Assembly: GCF_019090165.1 (NCBI RefSeq) | Contig: NZ_JAHRIB010000056.1 | Location: forward strand, 1 to 64,000 | DNA from: Streptomyces sp. BV286 | GTDB taxonomy: Bacteria > Actinomycetota > Actinomycetes > Streptomycetales > Streptomycetaceae | Direction of reading: 5' to 3' | DNA: 64,000 nucleotides | Shown: positions 36,612 to 45,242 of the stretch, in pieces | Layout: the number at the start of each line of letters is the position of its first letter | Numbering within the stretch: position 1 is the stretch's first letter | Made by a program: the position numbers and the translations under genes | Notes under the pieces: generated by a model | The model's database searches: none | What the model was told of the DNA's origin: nothing | What the model saw: the letters and a program-made list of their open reading frames with translations, nothing else

Positions 36612-37313
36612 ATGACCGACTCACCAGTGGCACTGATCACCGGCGGCGGCAGCGGTATCGGCGCGGCGGTCGCCCGGCAACTGCTCGACGCCGGGCACCG
36701 GGTGACGGTGACGGGGCGCGGGGAACCGCGGCTGCGCGCGTTCGCGGAACAACTCGGGGAGCCCGCGGGGCTGTTGACCATCCCCGGGGACGCGGCCGAC
36801 TACGACCACGTCCAGGCGGCCGTCGAGGCGACGGTGAAGGAGTTCGGACGGCTCGACACCGTCGTCGCCAACGCCGGGTACGCCACGCACGACACCGTCG
36901 CCGAGGGTGACCCGGCCGGCTGGCGGGACATGGTGCTCACCAACGTGCTCGGGCCGGCGCTGCTCATCCGGGCGTCGATCGACCGCCTGAAGGAGACGCG
37001 GGGGAGGATCGTGCTCGTCGGCAGCGTCGCCGGGCACATCCACACGCCCGGCAACATCTACGGGGCGACGAAGTGGGCCGTGACCGGCCTCGCCGAGAAC
37101 ACCCGGCGGCAGGTCACCGAGTACGGAGTGGGCGTGACCCTGATCTCGCCCGGCCGGGTGGAGACACCGTTCTGGGACAACTACGGCAGCCTGCCGCCCG
37201 GCCACCTCCTCACCTCGGACCAGCTCGCGGAGTCGGTCGTCTGGGCGATCCGGCAGCCGAGCGGGGTGGATGTGAACACGGTGGTCGTACGGCCGATCGG
37301 ACAGCCCGTCTGA
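36612..37313 (+). CDS. Short-chain dehydrogenase/reductase
   Basis: A 233-residue classical SDR. TGGGSGIG (10-17) binds the nucleotide, NAG appears in VVANAGYATHD, and the catalytic Ser, Tyr and Lys are in LVGSVAGHIH and YGATK. Arg in TGRGE after the second strand favours NADP(H). The substrate is unknown. ATG 36612 has GGGGGAAGA just upstream; ATG 36600 is possible. It follows the STAND gene on the same strand after 115 bases with its own promoter. Confidence 0.9.
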   Translation: MTDSPVALITGGGSGIGAAVARQLLDAGHRVTVTGRGEPRLRAFAEQLGEPAGLLTIPGDAADYDHVQAAVEATVKEFGRLDTVVANAGYATHDTVAEGDPAGWRDMVLTNVLGPALLIRASIDRLKETRGRIVLVGSVAGHIHTPGNIYGATKWAVTGLAENTRRQVTEYGVGVTLISPGRVETPFWDNYGSLPPGHLLTSDQLAESVVWAIRQPSGVDVNTVVVRPIGQPV

Positions 37314-37321
37314 GTCGAACC

Positions 37322-37474
37322 GTGCTGGGAGAGGCCAAGGGGGAACTGAACGAGCTGCTCGTTGGCCGGCTCAACGAGGCTGGCTTCACCGTCGAAGAAC
37401 GCAGGACGCTCACCTCGGCCGAGAGCACCCTTGGGGGAATCCTCCTCGCGTGCCGCCAGCCTGACGCTCAGTGA
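37322..37474 (+). CDS. Short hypothetical ORF or gene fragment
   Basis: A 50-residue frame (LGEAKGELNELLVGRLNEAG, then FTVEERRTLTSAESTLGGIL) with protein-like composition and no family I recognise. The GTG lies only eight bases after the SDR stop and there is no clear ribosome binding site. It abuts the end of the transposase fragment, so it may be the 3' tail of a gene truncated by insertion. Confidence 0.35.
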   Translation: MLGEAKGELNELLVGRLNEAGFTVEERRTLTSAESTLGGILLACRQPDAQ

Positions 37475-37477
37475 GGT

Positions 37478-37512
37478 CCCTCATCTGACAATCCGCCGGT
37501 AGCAGATGAGGG
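37478..37512. repeat. IS end: inverted repeat at the transposase stop
   Basis: CCCTCATCTG (37478-37487) and CAGATGAGGG (37503-37512) form a perfect 10-bp dyad covering the stop codon of the transposase fragment. It probably marks the right end of an IS5-type element; the other end is gone. Confidence 0.5.
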
Positions 37513-37693
37513 TGGAGGCGACGCCTGCGAAGGCGAGGAAGTGTTCGGCCTTGCGCTCGTAGCGCTGGGGCAGACGGCAGCATCCTGCAAGCCAGGCCAC
37601 CGCTCGCTCCACGGTCCAGACGCCCCTGCGGGCAATGCGATGGTGGATGCCACGAAGTGGTCCTCGTACCCGTTGCCGCCGTACGAGTACCAC
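37481..37693 (-). pseudogene. IS5-family transposase, C-terminal fragment
   Basis: The frame ends with WTVERAVAWLAGCCRLPQRY, then ERKAEHFLAFAGVASTLICYRR, which is the recognisable C-terminus of IS5-group DDE transposases: the glutamate of the YREK-like region (R-YERKAEHF) and the CYRR ending are present. Upstream, IHHRIARRGV is joined directly to WTVERAV, lacking the roughly ten residues normally between them, and nothing before is transposase. It is a dead fragment of about 60 codons with an internal deletion. Confidence 0.75.
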
Positions 37694-37745
37694 TGTCGTT
37701 ACCTGTTCGGCAGAACCCTGTTGCGGCTCGAAACCTTCGCTCTTC

Positions 37746-37895
37746 CTACTTCCCCGGGCCTCCGGTTCCCCTTTTTGCGTTGTGGCTTCGCCAGATACCG
37801 ATCAGCACCACAATGACGGTGATGACGACGATCATCACGACGCCGGTGGGCCAGAAGCTGCTGCCGCCTCCGGCGGCTAGAGTGAGGTTCTCCAC
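37746..37895 (-). CDS. 49-residue single-helix membrane peptide
   Basis: A short gene. GTG 37895 has AGAAGGGG about eight bases upstream. The product begins MENLTLAAGGGSSFWPTG, has a very hydrophobic helix (VVMIVVITVIVVLIGIW, about 19-35) and ends with a basic, soluble tail (RSHNAKRGTGGPGK). It starts 28 bases after the stop of the RHS C-terminal fragment on the same strand. By position it could be a partner (immunity or export) of the RHS protein, but this is speculation. Its base composition is lower in GC than the genome average, like the rest of this patch. Confidence 0.5.
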   Translation of the reverse strand: MENLTLAAGGGSSFWPTGVVMIVVITVIVVLIGIWRSHNAKRGTGGPGK

Positions 37896-37923
37896 GGTTG
37901 CGCCCCTTCTTGTTCGCAGATGA

Positions 37924-39953
37924 TCAGCTCCAGTCCCATCCGCCGATCGCGGCGCCTCCGGCGTAGCCTCCTGCCGCGTAGCCCAAGTCGACGGCTGTAG
38001 CTGTCTTGCCGACGGCTCCTACGGCCTTCATTGCTACGCCTACCCCGCCGCCGGCTGCGCTGAGAATTCCCGTGGCGGCAATCTGACCGGCCGAATCGCC
38101 CTCCAGAGTGCCTCCTGCGACGCCAAGGCCGGTACTTAAGGCGGCTGCACCGACACGCTCTTGATGCCGCGGCCGTCGGTGGTGGTCTCGGTCCGGCCCA
38201 GTGCGTCGTAGGTGTAGGTGGTGGCGGCGAGCGGGGCGGGCGGGGTGGCCTTCTTCAGGTTGCCCTGTGTGTGGTACTCGAAGGCGGTGCTCACCGACTT
38301 CGTCGCCGTCATCTTCGTGGTGGCCTTGCAGCGCTGGCCCTCGAAGCCGCCGCAGGTCGGGGCGCTCTTGTTGTACTCGAAGGTCTGGTTGCCGCCCCCG
38401 GTGCCCTCGGTGGCCACCGAGGTGGTGTTGCCGGCGGTGTCGTACTTCATGGTGGTCTTCTGGTCGTTGGCGTCCGTCGCCGTGTTGGGCAGTTCGATGC
38501 CCGCGATGCTCTGGTAGCCGGCCGTCGACTGCGCCCCGGTGGGCAGTGTGGCGGAGGTGGGGTTGCTCTTGGCGTCCCATCCGTACTCGGTGACTTCGCC
38601 GACGCCGCCGGGTCCGCCCACGCCTGCGGCGTCGGTGGCGGTGGCAACGTTGTTGTTCGCGTCGTAGGTGCGCGAGCGGGAGTGGTTGAGGGGGTCGGTG
38701 ACCTTGGAGACCTTGCCCTTGGCGTCGTGCACGTACTTGGTGGCGTGGGATTCGGGATCGGTGACAGTGGTGGTGCCCGCCGCAAGCGGCTCGTCGGCGG
38801 TGTAGGCGTAGCGGTAGGTGGGACCGGTGTGGCCCGTGCCGTTGAACTCGGTGGCGCGGAGCATGCTGGTGACGCGGTTGGCTCCGTCGTAGGTGAAGAC
38901 GGTGACGCGGCCCTCAGGGGTGGTGATCTTCGTCAGGCGGCGGGAGGAGTCGTAGTCGAGGGAGGTCGGCTTGCCCTCGGTGTCGGTGGTTTTGGCCAGG
39001 TCGCCGGCGGGGTTGAGGTCGAAGACGGCGGTACGGCCGGTGTGGTCCTTGGCCTGCCACTGCGAGGCGTTCGTCTTCAGCAGGTCGACCCAGCGGCCGG
39101 AGCGGGTCTCGGTGACCTTGAAACCCTTGTGCTCGGCGCCCTCGTCGTGCTGGTCGACGGTGATGACGCCCTTGTTCTTGTCCGTGATCTTCGTCAGGGT
39201 GCCGGAGGCGTTGTAGGTGTCCTTCGAGCCGGACTTGCGGTCGGCGAGGGTGAACGTGCCGTCCGCGTTCGCCTTCAGGTCCTTGCGGTACCCGGCCGGT
39301 GTCTTGTAGGTGCCGTCGGCGTTCTTCGTGAACATCCAGGAGGCGCCGGTCGAGTCGTAGAGCACGAAATCGGCTGCGCTGATCTGCGCGTAGCGCTCGT
39401 AGGTCTGCCACCAGCGCTGGGAAACCTTGCCCCACGGGGCGTCGAGCGAGTTGTACGTGCGCGCCAGGGTGATGCTCTGGCCCACGCCGGCGACGTCGAA
39501 GTCGGTACCGGCCAGCAGGAGGTTGCCGGTGGAGTAGTTGACGCTCGCGACCAGGGAGTCGGTGATCCGGAAGTCGGAGCTCTGATGCCAGGGCACCTTG
39601 CCCTGACCCTCGGGGACGTACGCGGCCAGCGCCACCTCATCCGCCCGGACAGCAGCGCCACCCGAACGCCGGGCACCGGGCGGGGTGGTGGCGCGCTCCT
39701 CCTACGCCTCGCGCCACTCGGAGCGCTCCGGGGAGAGCTCGGCCTCGGCGACCGGAGCGGCCGGCTTCGTCTCGCCGACCTTCACCTCCGGCACCTTCTC
39801 CGCCGGACCGCCGCGGCCCCACGCGGAGACCGGCTGTGGATCGGCGGGGTCGGCCATCGGCTCGGCGAAGGCCGGGACCGCGGTCGCGGCCAGCGACAAC
39901 ACGGCCAGCGCGGCCACCAGCCCGCGTAACTGGCCGCGCACAGCATCCACCAC
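37924..39953 (-). pseudogene. RHS/YD-repeat protein gene, broken by a stop and a frameshift
   Basis: Reading left from about 39953 (GTG GTG GAT): a signal peptide (RGLVAALAVLSLAATAVPAFA), a Pro/Glu-rich segment, then TAG at 39702-39704. The same frame continues through the stop into VALAAYVPEGQGKVPWHQSS and an RHS core with YD-type repeats (YDSSRRLTKITTPEGRVTVF, YDANNNVATATDAAG, YDALGRTETTTDGRG) to 38136. The next piece, in another frame (about 38150-37924), is a Gly/Ala-rich tail ending AAIGGWDWS, typical of the extreme C-terminus near the toxin of such proteins. So there is a nonsense mutation plus an internal deletion with frameshift. RHS proteins are secreted polymorphic toxins or surface proteins; this one is probably dead. 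Confidence 0.75.
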
Positions 39954-40284
39954 ACAGCGACCGAGTGCTGGGCTGCACCCCGAAAATTTGTTCCCATGTT
40001 GAGGAAGTGACAACCAGTACCAGCCCTTGCTCAACCGCACAAAACGACCGGCCTGTGGGCGGTCGTGGGTCATCCGGAATACCGCAACCGACCCGCTGGG
40101 CACAGCCGCTGCAGAACAGCCGAACATCTGGATGAATCGAAGCGGGAACCGGACGGACCGCAGAGAGCCGTCGGAGCTGCGGAACGACCGCGATATCCAG
40201 CCAGCCACGAGCTATTCAGCGGGGTTGGGTCCGGCACAGGTTTGCGTGACAGTTTCGGTCACGCAGTCTGGAGGGCAAGCCGGC
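39954..40284. other. Intergenic region upstream of the RHS gene
   Basis: No confident gene. It is AT-richer than its surroundings around 39980-40010 (CCCGAAAATTTGTTCCC), which may include the RHS promoter. A minus-strand frame to 40208 runs into the RHS signal peptide but has no supporting start signal. Confidence 0.4.
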
Positions 40285-41292
40285 TCAGATGCCACCCGAC
40301 CGCGCACCAGACCCGTTGGCGCGCAGGAGCGCGGCTCCCAACGGGGTGAGGGTGTGCAGCACGGACGTGGCGTGCCGGTGGCTGACGATCAAGGCGGCGT
40401 CCCGCAAAGCGGTGGCATGTTGGCTGGCGGATGACGCCGAGACCCCGGTTGCTTGGGCGACTTCCCCAGTGGTGGCGCCGGTGGCGACTGCGCGCAGGAC
40501 GGCGGCGCGGGTGCGGCCGAGCAGGGTGGCCAGAGGGACGCCGGAGCCGAGGTCCCCGGGAAGGGACGAGTGGTGGGGCTCGTGGCTGAGGGGGTAGGTC
40601 AGGACGGGATCCAGCGTGGTGTCGCCGAAGGTCACCGGGGTGCCCCAACAGAAGTAGGACGGGATCAGGAGGAGTCCGCGGCCGTTCAAGTACAGGTCGC
40701 GGTCCTTGGGATAGACGGTGTGCAGGACGGGGGGCTGCCACCGCAGTCCGGGGCCCAGGTTCCTGAGGAGCCCCTCGATGCCCTTGTCGAGCACGGCGCG
40801 GGCACGGGCGGACCGTTCGGCTTCGATGCGGGCCAGAACGCGCTCGTAGTGCGGGGCGATGACCGTGGCGTGGTAGGCGCGCATCGCCTGTACCAGTTCT
40901 TCGCGTAAGCCGGGCTCGGCCAGACGAGGTGCCCAGGCGGGTGCCCTGTTGCCGTGGGCGAGGAAGCCGACCTCCTCGAGCACACGGCGCCGCGGGGTGG
41001 CCAGGATGGCCTCCAAGCCGGTGTCGAGCCCTTCGGCAGCCTCGGATGGGGTGAGGAAGTCAGGGAAGTAGGCGGCACGCGGGACCAGCGGCAGCAACAG
41101 CTTTCTCACAGTGTGGGCGAGGTGTGTGGCGTGCAGCTGGGCACGGGCCTCGTAATACCAGTCCGCGTAGGCCCAGCGACCGTGGCGGGTCTGGAAGCGG
41201 TGCAGGCTCATGCAAATCTCCCACAGCGCGTTGGGAGCGGCCGCAACACGCGTGCGGGCCAGGTCGGCGTCGGTGAAATGGATCCGGAGCAT
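40285..41292 (-). CDS. Winged-HTH regulator, DUF5937/ArsR-like
   Basis: A 335-residue protein. The first about 230 residues (MLRIHFTDADLARTRVAAAPNALWEICMSL...) match the DUF5937-type sensor layout of Streptomyces regulators, and the C-terminal about 75 residues form an ArsR-type winged helix (LLGRTRAAVLRAVATGATTG, then VSASSASQHATALRDAALI). The ligand is unknown. A perfect GGGCTTTT/AAAAGCCC dyad sits 21 bases upstream of its ATG and is the likely autoregulatory operator. It separates the RHS relic from a small secreted protein gene. Confidence 0.82.
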   Translation of the reverse strand: MLRIHFTDADLARTRVAAAPNALWEICMSLHRFQTRHGRWAYADWYYEARAQLHATHLAHTVRKLLLPLVPRAAYFPDFLTPSEAAEGLDTGLEAILATPRRRVLEEVGFLAHGNRAPAWAPRLAEPGLREELVQAMRAYHATVIAPHYERVLARIEAERSARARAVLDKGIEGLLRNLGPGLRWQPPVLHTVYPKDRDLYLNGRGLLLIPSYFCWGTPVTFGDTTLDPVLTYPLSHEPHHSSLPGDLGSGVPLATLLGRTRAAVLRAVATGATTGEVAQATGVSASSASQHATALRDAALIVSHRHATSVLHTLTPLGAALLRANGSGARSGGI

Positions 41293-41312
41293 GCGCTTCC
41301 CCCTTGCTGCCT

Positions 41313-41339
41313 GGGCTTTTCAGGCACGGCCAAAAGCCC
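41313..41339. promoter_or_regulatory. Perfect inverted repeat upstream of the ArsR-like gene
   Basis: GGGCTTTT (41313-41320), an 11-base spacer and AAAAGCCC (41332-41339). The dyad lies 21 bases before the start codon, where a repressor would block transcription. Confidence 0.55.
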
Positions 41340-41469
41340 TGGGATGACCATGCTCGCGTCAGCGATGCTCAGGTTCAACGCGGCGCGAGGGCCGCGCGCC
41401 TACCGCACCACCGTCGAGCTGGCAGGAGCCAGTGCGTGACCCAGTAGCTATAAGAAACGGGGAGAATCC

Positions 41470-41826
41470 ATGACACTTACCCGGGCAAAGTACGCAGTCA
41501 CCCTGGCTGCCGCCGCCTTGGGCGCGACGGTGTTCGTTGCCGCACCCGCATCCGCAGCCGACAGTCACGATTGGAAGCGGAACTGTTCTGACGACACCAC
41601 CTACGAGGCCGACGTCGACGATCACAAGGCCACAACCAAGAAGAAGAACGACGGCGATTGCCAGGGTCTTGCCTATGTGCGGATCAAGGTGGGCGGGGAA
41701 TGGCTTGCCTGGTCCGATGGCAGTAGTGGGACGGCGACCAAGCGAAGCCCCGTGTACGTGATCGAGGCGTCTCAGCACAAGGACTGCGACTGCAGCACGC
41801 GCAACCTCCACACCCTGTACCCGTAG
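41470..41826 (+). CDS. Small secreted protein of unknown function
   Basis: A 118-residue protein with a clear signal peptide (about 1-30, ending APASAA). The mature part of about 88 residues is charged (KATTKKKNDGDC) with four cysteines (NCSDD, GDCQG, KDCDCST), probably two disulfides. I do not recognise the family. ATG 41470 has GGGGAGAA close upstream. The region is lower in GC than the genome, which fits acquired DNA. A hairpin terminator follows. Confidence 0.7.
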   Translation: MTLTRAKYAVTLAAAALGATVFVAAPASAADSHDWKRNCSDDTTYEADVDDHKATTKKKNDGDCQGLAYVRIKVGGEWLAWSDGSSGTATKRSPVYVIEASQHKDCDCSTRNLHTLYP

Positions 41827-41906
41827 ACGTGTGGCTGAGCTTCAGGCTGGCGGCGTTCACGGCGCTGATGCTGGTCCTGAAGATGTGAACTGCCCTGAAC
41901 GCAAAA

Positions 41907-41945
41907 AGCGCCCCCTCCCGCGACTGGCCGCGAGAGAGGGGCGCT
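41907..41945. terminator. Bidirectional hairpin terminator
   Basis: AGCGCCCC (41907-41914) pairs with GGGGCGCT (41938-41945) around an inner CGCG/CGCG stem. AAAAA at 41903-41907 would give a U-run for the minus-strand gene ending at 41955. Confidence 0.65.
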
Positions 41946-41954
41946 GTGTTCGTG

Positions 41955-42305
41955 TCAGGCGGGATGGGTATAGCGGATGGGCTTGCCGACGCTGTGGGCG
42001 TAGTCGATCTCGCGGCGGGTGCTGTCGCCGATATACCCGTCCGGGTTGACCACAAGCACTTCGTCAGCGAGGTCGATCTTCCGTAGGTGCAGGTCGTCCA
42101 GCACTTGCTTGAGCCGGTCGGCCCGGGCCGGGTCCGCCCACAGCGGGTGGTCCTGCTTGAGGTTGCAGCCGGGTGCGAGGACGATGCGGCCGGCCGCTGT
42201 CTCGTATGCATTGGCTTCGTTGAGCTGCTCCCAGTACCGGGTCGATCCGCACAGGACGACGATCGGCGGGCGGGAGACGGTGGTGTGGGCGCTCTGGTGA
42301 GGCAC
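41955..42305 (-). CDS. Nucleoside 2-deoxyribosyltransferase-like / DUF4406-type protein
   Basis: A 116-residue protein. VVLCGSTRYW followed by NEANAYETAAGRIVLAPGCN, LDDLHLRKIDLADEVLVVNP, and then YIGDSTRREIDYAHSVGKPI is the pattern of the nucleoside 2-deoxyribosyltransferase fold (GSxR nucleotide loop, D...V.N..G.IG.ST..EI..A...GKP). These proteins bind or cleave nucleosides and often sit in mobile or conflict islands. GTG 42305 was chosen for AAAGGA six bases upstream. It is intact, next to a beta-clamp relic. Confidence 0.75.
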   Translation of the reverse strand: MPHQSAHTTVSRPPIVVLCGSTRYWEQLNEANAYETAAGRIVLAPGCNLKQDHPLWADPARADRLKQVLDDLHLRKIDLADEVLVVNPDGYIGDSTRREIDYAHSVGKPIRYTHPA

Positions 42306-42390
42306 GAGGGTCCTTTCGGGAGCGGGCGGGGTGGTGCTGCGGGGCGGCCGGAGCCGTTGTCGACGGCCACCCCGCAGGTAGTGGAGGCGG

Positions 42391-43212
42391 TCAGTCGGTG
42401 AGCCGGACAGGCATGAGCGCGTAGCGCAGGCCCTGGTCGTCGCTGTCGTGGCCGCGCAGGATGGCCGGCTTGGTGGGGGAGGTGAAATGGAAGTCGACGG
42501 CTTCAGCGGACTGGGTGGTGAGGGCATTGAGTCAGTCGATGAGGAAGCCGGGGTTGAAGGCGATGTTCAGGTCGCCGCCCTCAAGAGCCGTGGTGACGTT
42601 GTCGATGGCTTGGGCTTCGTCGCTGGTCCCGGCCTCCAGCACGAGGGTGCCGTCGGTGGTGAAGGTCAGCCGGACCGGGGTGTTCCTGGTGGCGACCACG
42701 GCGACGGGCTGGACGGCTTCCTTGAGTGGGGCGATGTCCACGGTGGCAGTGTGGGCGAACTCGTCGGGAAACAGCGAGTTGTAGGCGGGCAGTGCGCCTT
42801 CGAGTGCGCGCAGGGTGGTGGTGTGGTGGGCGTCGCGCAGGCTGAACAGGCCGCTGGCGCCGGGTGTGCCGGCCAGTGTCAGATTCAGGGTGGCGGCGTC
42901 GGCGGCGGCTTTGACGGTGTCCAGGAGGCCTTTGCCGAAGGCGAGGGCGGTGTGGTCAGCGTCCAGGTTGCAGTGCTTCCAGGCGATGGTGCGTACGGCG
43001 AACCGGTAGCGGTCGGTGGCGGTGAGCGTGAGGGTGTCGGCGTCCTGGTCGTGGCGAAGGGAGATACCGGCGAGGGACGGAACTGCGCTGTCGTTGCTGA
43101 CCGCGCAGGCAACCTGGCTGACGGCTTCGGTGAGCGTCCCGCCGGACAGGGTGCCGGAAGCAGGTCCGGGCTCGGGAAGCTGCGGGTATTCCTCGATCGG
43201 CAAGGTGGGCAA
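42391..43212 (-). pseudogene. Second DNA polymerase III beta clamp (dnaN paralogue), truncated relic
   Basis: The frame reads RFTLPTLPIEEYPQLPEPG, the end of beta-clamp domain 1, through domain 2 (SLRHDQDADTLTLTATDRYRFAVR), and most of domain 3 to NPGFLID. An in-frame TGA (42532-42534) follows, after which the same frame continues LNALTTQSAEAVDFHFTSPT and ends LRYALMPVRLTD at 42391. The continuation is exactly what a clamp has there. The first about 110 codons are missing: homology starts abruptly right after the chitosanase stop. It is a decayed second clamp, not the housekeeping dnaN. Confidence 0.85.
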
Positions 43213-43255
43213 CGTGAAGCGGGCGGATCCCGCTGCGCCGGTCCGGCATCCGTGC

Positions 43256-43939
43256 TCAGTTGCTCCGGATGAACCGCTCCGCCAGCTCCTCGCCCAGGGA
43301 GGCCGTCGCGGTACGGCTTTCGAGAGGGGTGACCCGGGAGCCGGTGAAGACGAGGTACGTCACCCCCGAGGCGGCGCCGCCGGTCGCGGGGTCTGGGTCG
43401 ATCCCGAGGCCCTGGGCGGTGGCGTACGAGGCCTCCCCGATGATCTTCGAGGGGCCGGTGTCGCCGACGACCGCGTACTGGATCCTGTCGCCGTAGATCA
43501 CCGCCGCCACGCTGCCGCCCCTGATTCCGGAGCTCGCGTAGTTCCAGACGGGGCTGGGGCCGGGCACCACCACATAGGGGAGCTTCTCGGAGTTCAGCGG
43601 CCTGCCGTCGGACTGGTGGAAGGCGGTCTGGTCCTGGAACCACGGATCCGTGCGGCGGTTGCACCGGGCGGTGGCCTGGCCGTCGCAGTCGATGTCCATG
43701 TCGGCCTTCCAGAAGACCGCGCCGTTCTTTCCGCAGACGGGGACGGTGGCCGGCGCTCCCGCGTCGGTGCGGTATCTGCCCTTCGAGATCTGCGCGCAGG
43801 ACGTCAGCTCGGCGAGCAGCGCCGCGGCGGTGACCGTGCCGTCCTGCGAGCGCACCGAGGCGGCGTCCGCGGGGAGGGTCGCGGCTGCGAGAAGCGCGGC
43901 GCCGCCGGCCGCGGCGAGGGTCAGGGTTCGAGTACGCAT
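43256..43939 (-). CDS. Secreted chitosanase, GH75
   Basis: A 227-residue exported enzyme. Signal peptide about 1-27 (MRTRTLTLAAAGGAALLAAA). The mature protein shows the GH75 pattern: GAVFWKADMDIDCDGQ with the acidic catalytic pair region, QDQTAFHQSDGRPLN, LPYVVVPG, and GDTGPSKIIGEASYATAQGL with the second acidic residue. It would hydrolyse chitosan outside the cell. ATG 43939 has AGAAGGGG seven bases upstream. Its stop is immediately followed by the truncated beta-clamp relic, marking a recombination junction. Confidence 0.88.
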   Translation of the reverse strand: MRTRTLTLAAAGGAALLAAATLPADAASVRSQDGTVTAAALLAELTSCAQISKGRYRTDAGAPATVPVCGKNGAVFWKADMDIDCDGQATARCNRRTDPWFQDQTAFHQSDGRPLNSEKLPYVVVPGPSPVWNYASSGIRGGSVAAVIYGDRIQYAVVGDTGPSKIIGEASYATAQGLGIDPDPATGGAASGVTYLVFTGSRVTPLESRTATASLGEELAERFIRSN

Positions 43940-44100
43940 GATGGGGCCCCTTCTGCGGGTCGGTTTCCTACCGAATTCACCCACAGTGCGTGTCCGTCCG
44001 CATGGCCGCGCCGAGGTGCGCCGATCCGCGCGGCGCCGTCCGGGCCGCCCGCGGACCCGGGCAGGCGGGCGGCCCGGACCCGGCCGGCCGGACATGACGA

Positions 44101-44131
44101 AGCCGCCGCCCGAACGGGTCGGGCGGCGGCT
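44101..44131 (-). terminator. Hairpin terminator after the aldo/keto reductase gene
   Basis: AGCCGCCGCCCGA (44101-44113) pairs with TCGGGCGGCGGCT (44119-44131), a perfect 13-bp stem 60 bases past the reductase stop. Confidence 0.8.
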
Positions 44132-44191
44132 CCATCAGGTCGTTCGCGCCGTGCGGTCCTGTGGAGGACCGGGTGTGCGGGGACCGTACGG

Positions 44192-45025
44192 TCAGGCGTC
44201 GTTGAGCGTCGCCGGGTCGGGGCCCAGGCGGCGGCCCTCGTCGAGAGCGCTGATCGCGGCGATGTCCTCGGCGTCGAGGGTGAAGCCGAACACGTCGATG
44301 TTCTCCTTGATCCGGGACGGGGTCACGGACTTGGGAATGACCACGTTCCCCAGCTGGAGGTGCCAGCGCAGGACGACCTGGGCGGGCGTACGGCCGTGCT
44401 TCTGGGCGATGGCCACGACCGCCGGAACCTCGAGGAGGCCCCGGCCCTGGCCGAGCGGGGACCAGGCCTCGGTGGCGATGCCGTGCTCCGCGTGGTAGTC
44501 GCGGGCCGCCTGCTGCTGGAGGTGCGGGTGCAGCTCGATCTGGTTGACGGCTGGAACGACGGACGTCGCGTCGATCAGCTTCTCCAGGTGCTCCGGAAGG
44601 AAGTTGGAGACGCCGATGGACTTGGCGCGGCCGTCCGCGTGGAGCTTCTCGAAGGCCTTGTACGTGTCGACGTACTTGTCCCTGGCCGGTGTCGGCCAGT
44701 GGATGAGGTACAGGTCCACGTAGTCGAGACCGAGCTTGTCCAGGGACTCGTCGAAGGCGCGCAGCGTCGAGTCGTATCCCTGTTCGGAGTTCCACAGCTT
44801 GGTGGTGACGAAGAGGTCCTCGCGGGCGATGCCGGAGGAGGCGAGGCCCTTTCCGGTGCCTGCTTCGTTGCCGTAGATCGCCGCGGTGTCGATGCTGCGG
44901 TACCCGGCCTCCAGTGCGGTGGCGACGGCTCGCTCAGCGTCGTCGTCCGGCACCTGCCAGACACCGAAGCCCAGCTGGGGCATCTCGACGCCGTTGTTCA
45001 GGATGATCGGGGGGACCTTGCTCAC
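44192..45025 (-). CDS. Aldo/keto reductase
   Basis: A 277-residue AKR of the 2,5-diketo-D-gluconate reductase-like group. The catalytic tetrad is visible: Asp and Tyr in SIDTAAIYGNEAGTGKGL, Lys in TTKLWNSEQGYD and His in LYLIHWPTP. The C-terminal IPKSVTPSRIKENIDVF segment binds NADPH. It reduces carbonyls to alcohols; the physiological substrate cannot be told. GTG start. It stands alone, divergent from the polysaccharide lyase gene, and ends in a strong terminator. Confidence 0.93.
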   Translation of the reverse strand: MSKVPPIILNNGVEMPQLGFGVWQVPDDDAERAVATALEAGYRSIDTAAIYGNEAGTGKGLASSGIAREDLFVTTKLWNSEQGYDSTLRAFDESLDKLGLDYVDLYLIHWPTPARDKYVDTYKAFEKLHADGRAKSIGVSNFLPEHLEKLIDATSVVPAVNQIELHPHLQQQAARDYHAEHGIATEAWSPLGQGRGLLEVPAVVAIAQKHGRTPAQVVLRWHLQLGNVVIPKSVTPSRIKENIDVFGFTLDAEDIAAISALDEGRRLGPDPATLNDA

Positions 45026-45242
45026 GAGCTCTCGATCCTTAAGTCGTCGGGTGGTACTCCATCGTCAACGATCACGGGCCGCTGTGCATTCCTGCCCCGT
45101 GCGTTCGTCGGTCGAACGGGAGATTGGCCGGAAAGTACCCGCTCTCGCAGGTCCGAACCATTGACCGTGCACTGTCATGCCGCGACGCTGTTGCACGTCG
45201 GTGAACTCGGTGCAGGTATGTGAATGTGACGGAGTGAGAGAC

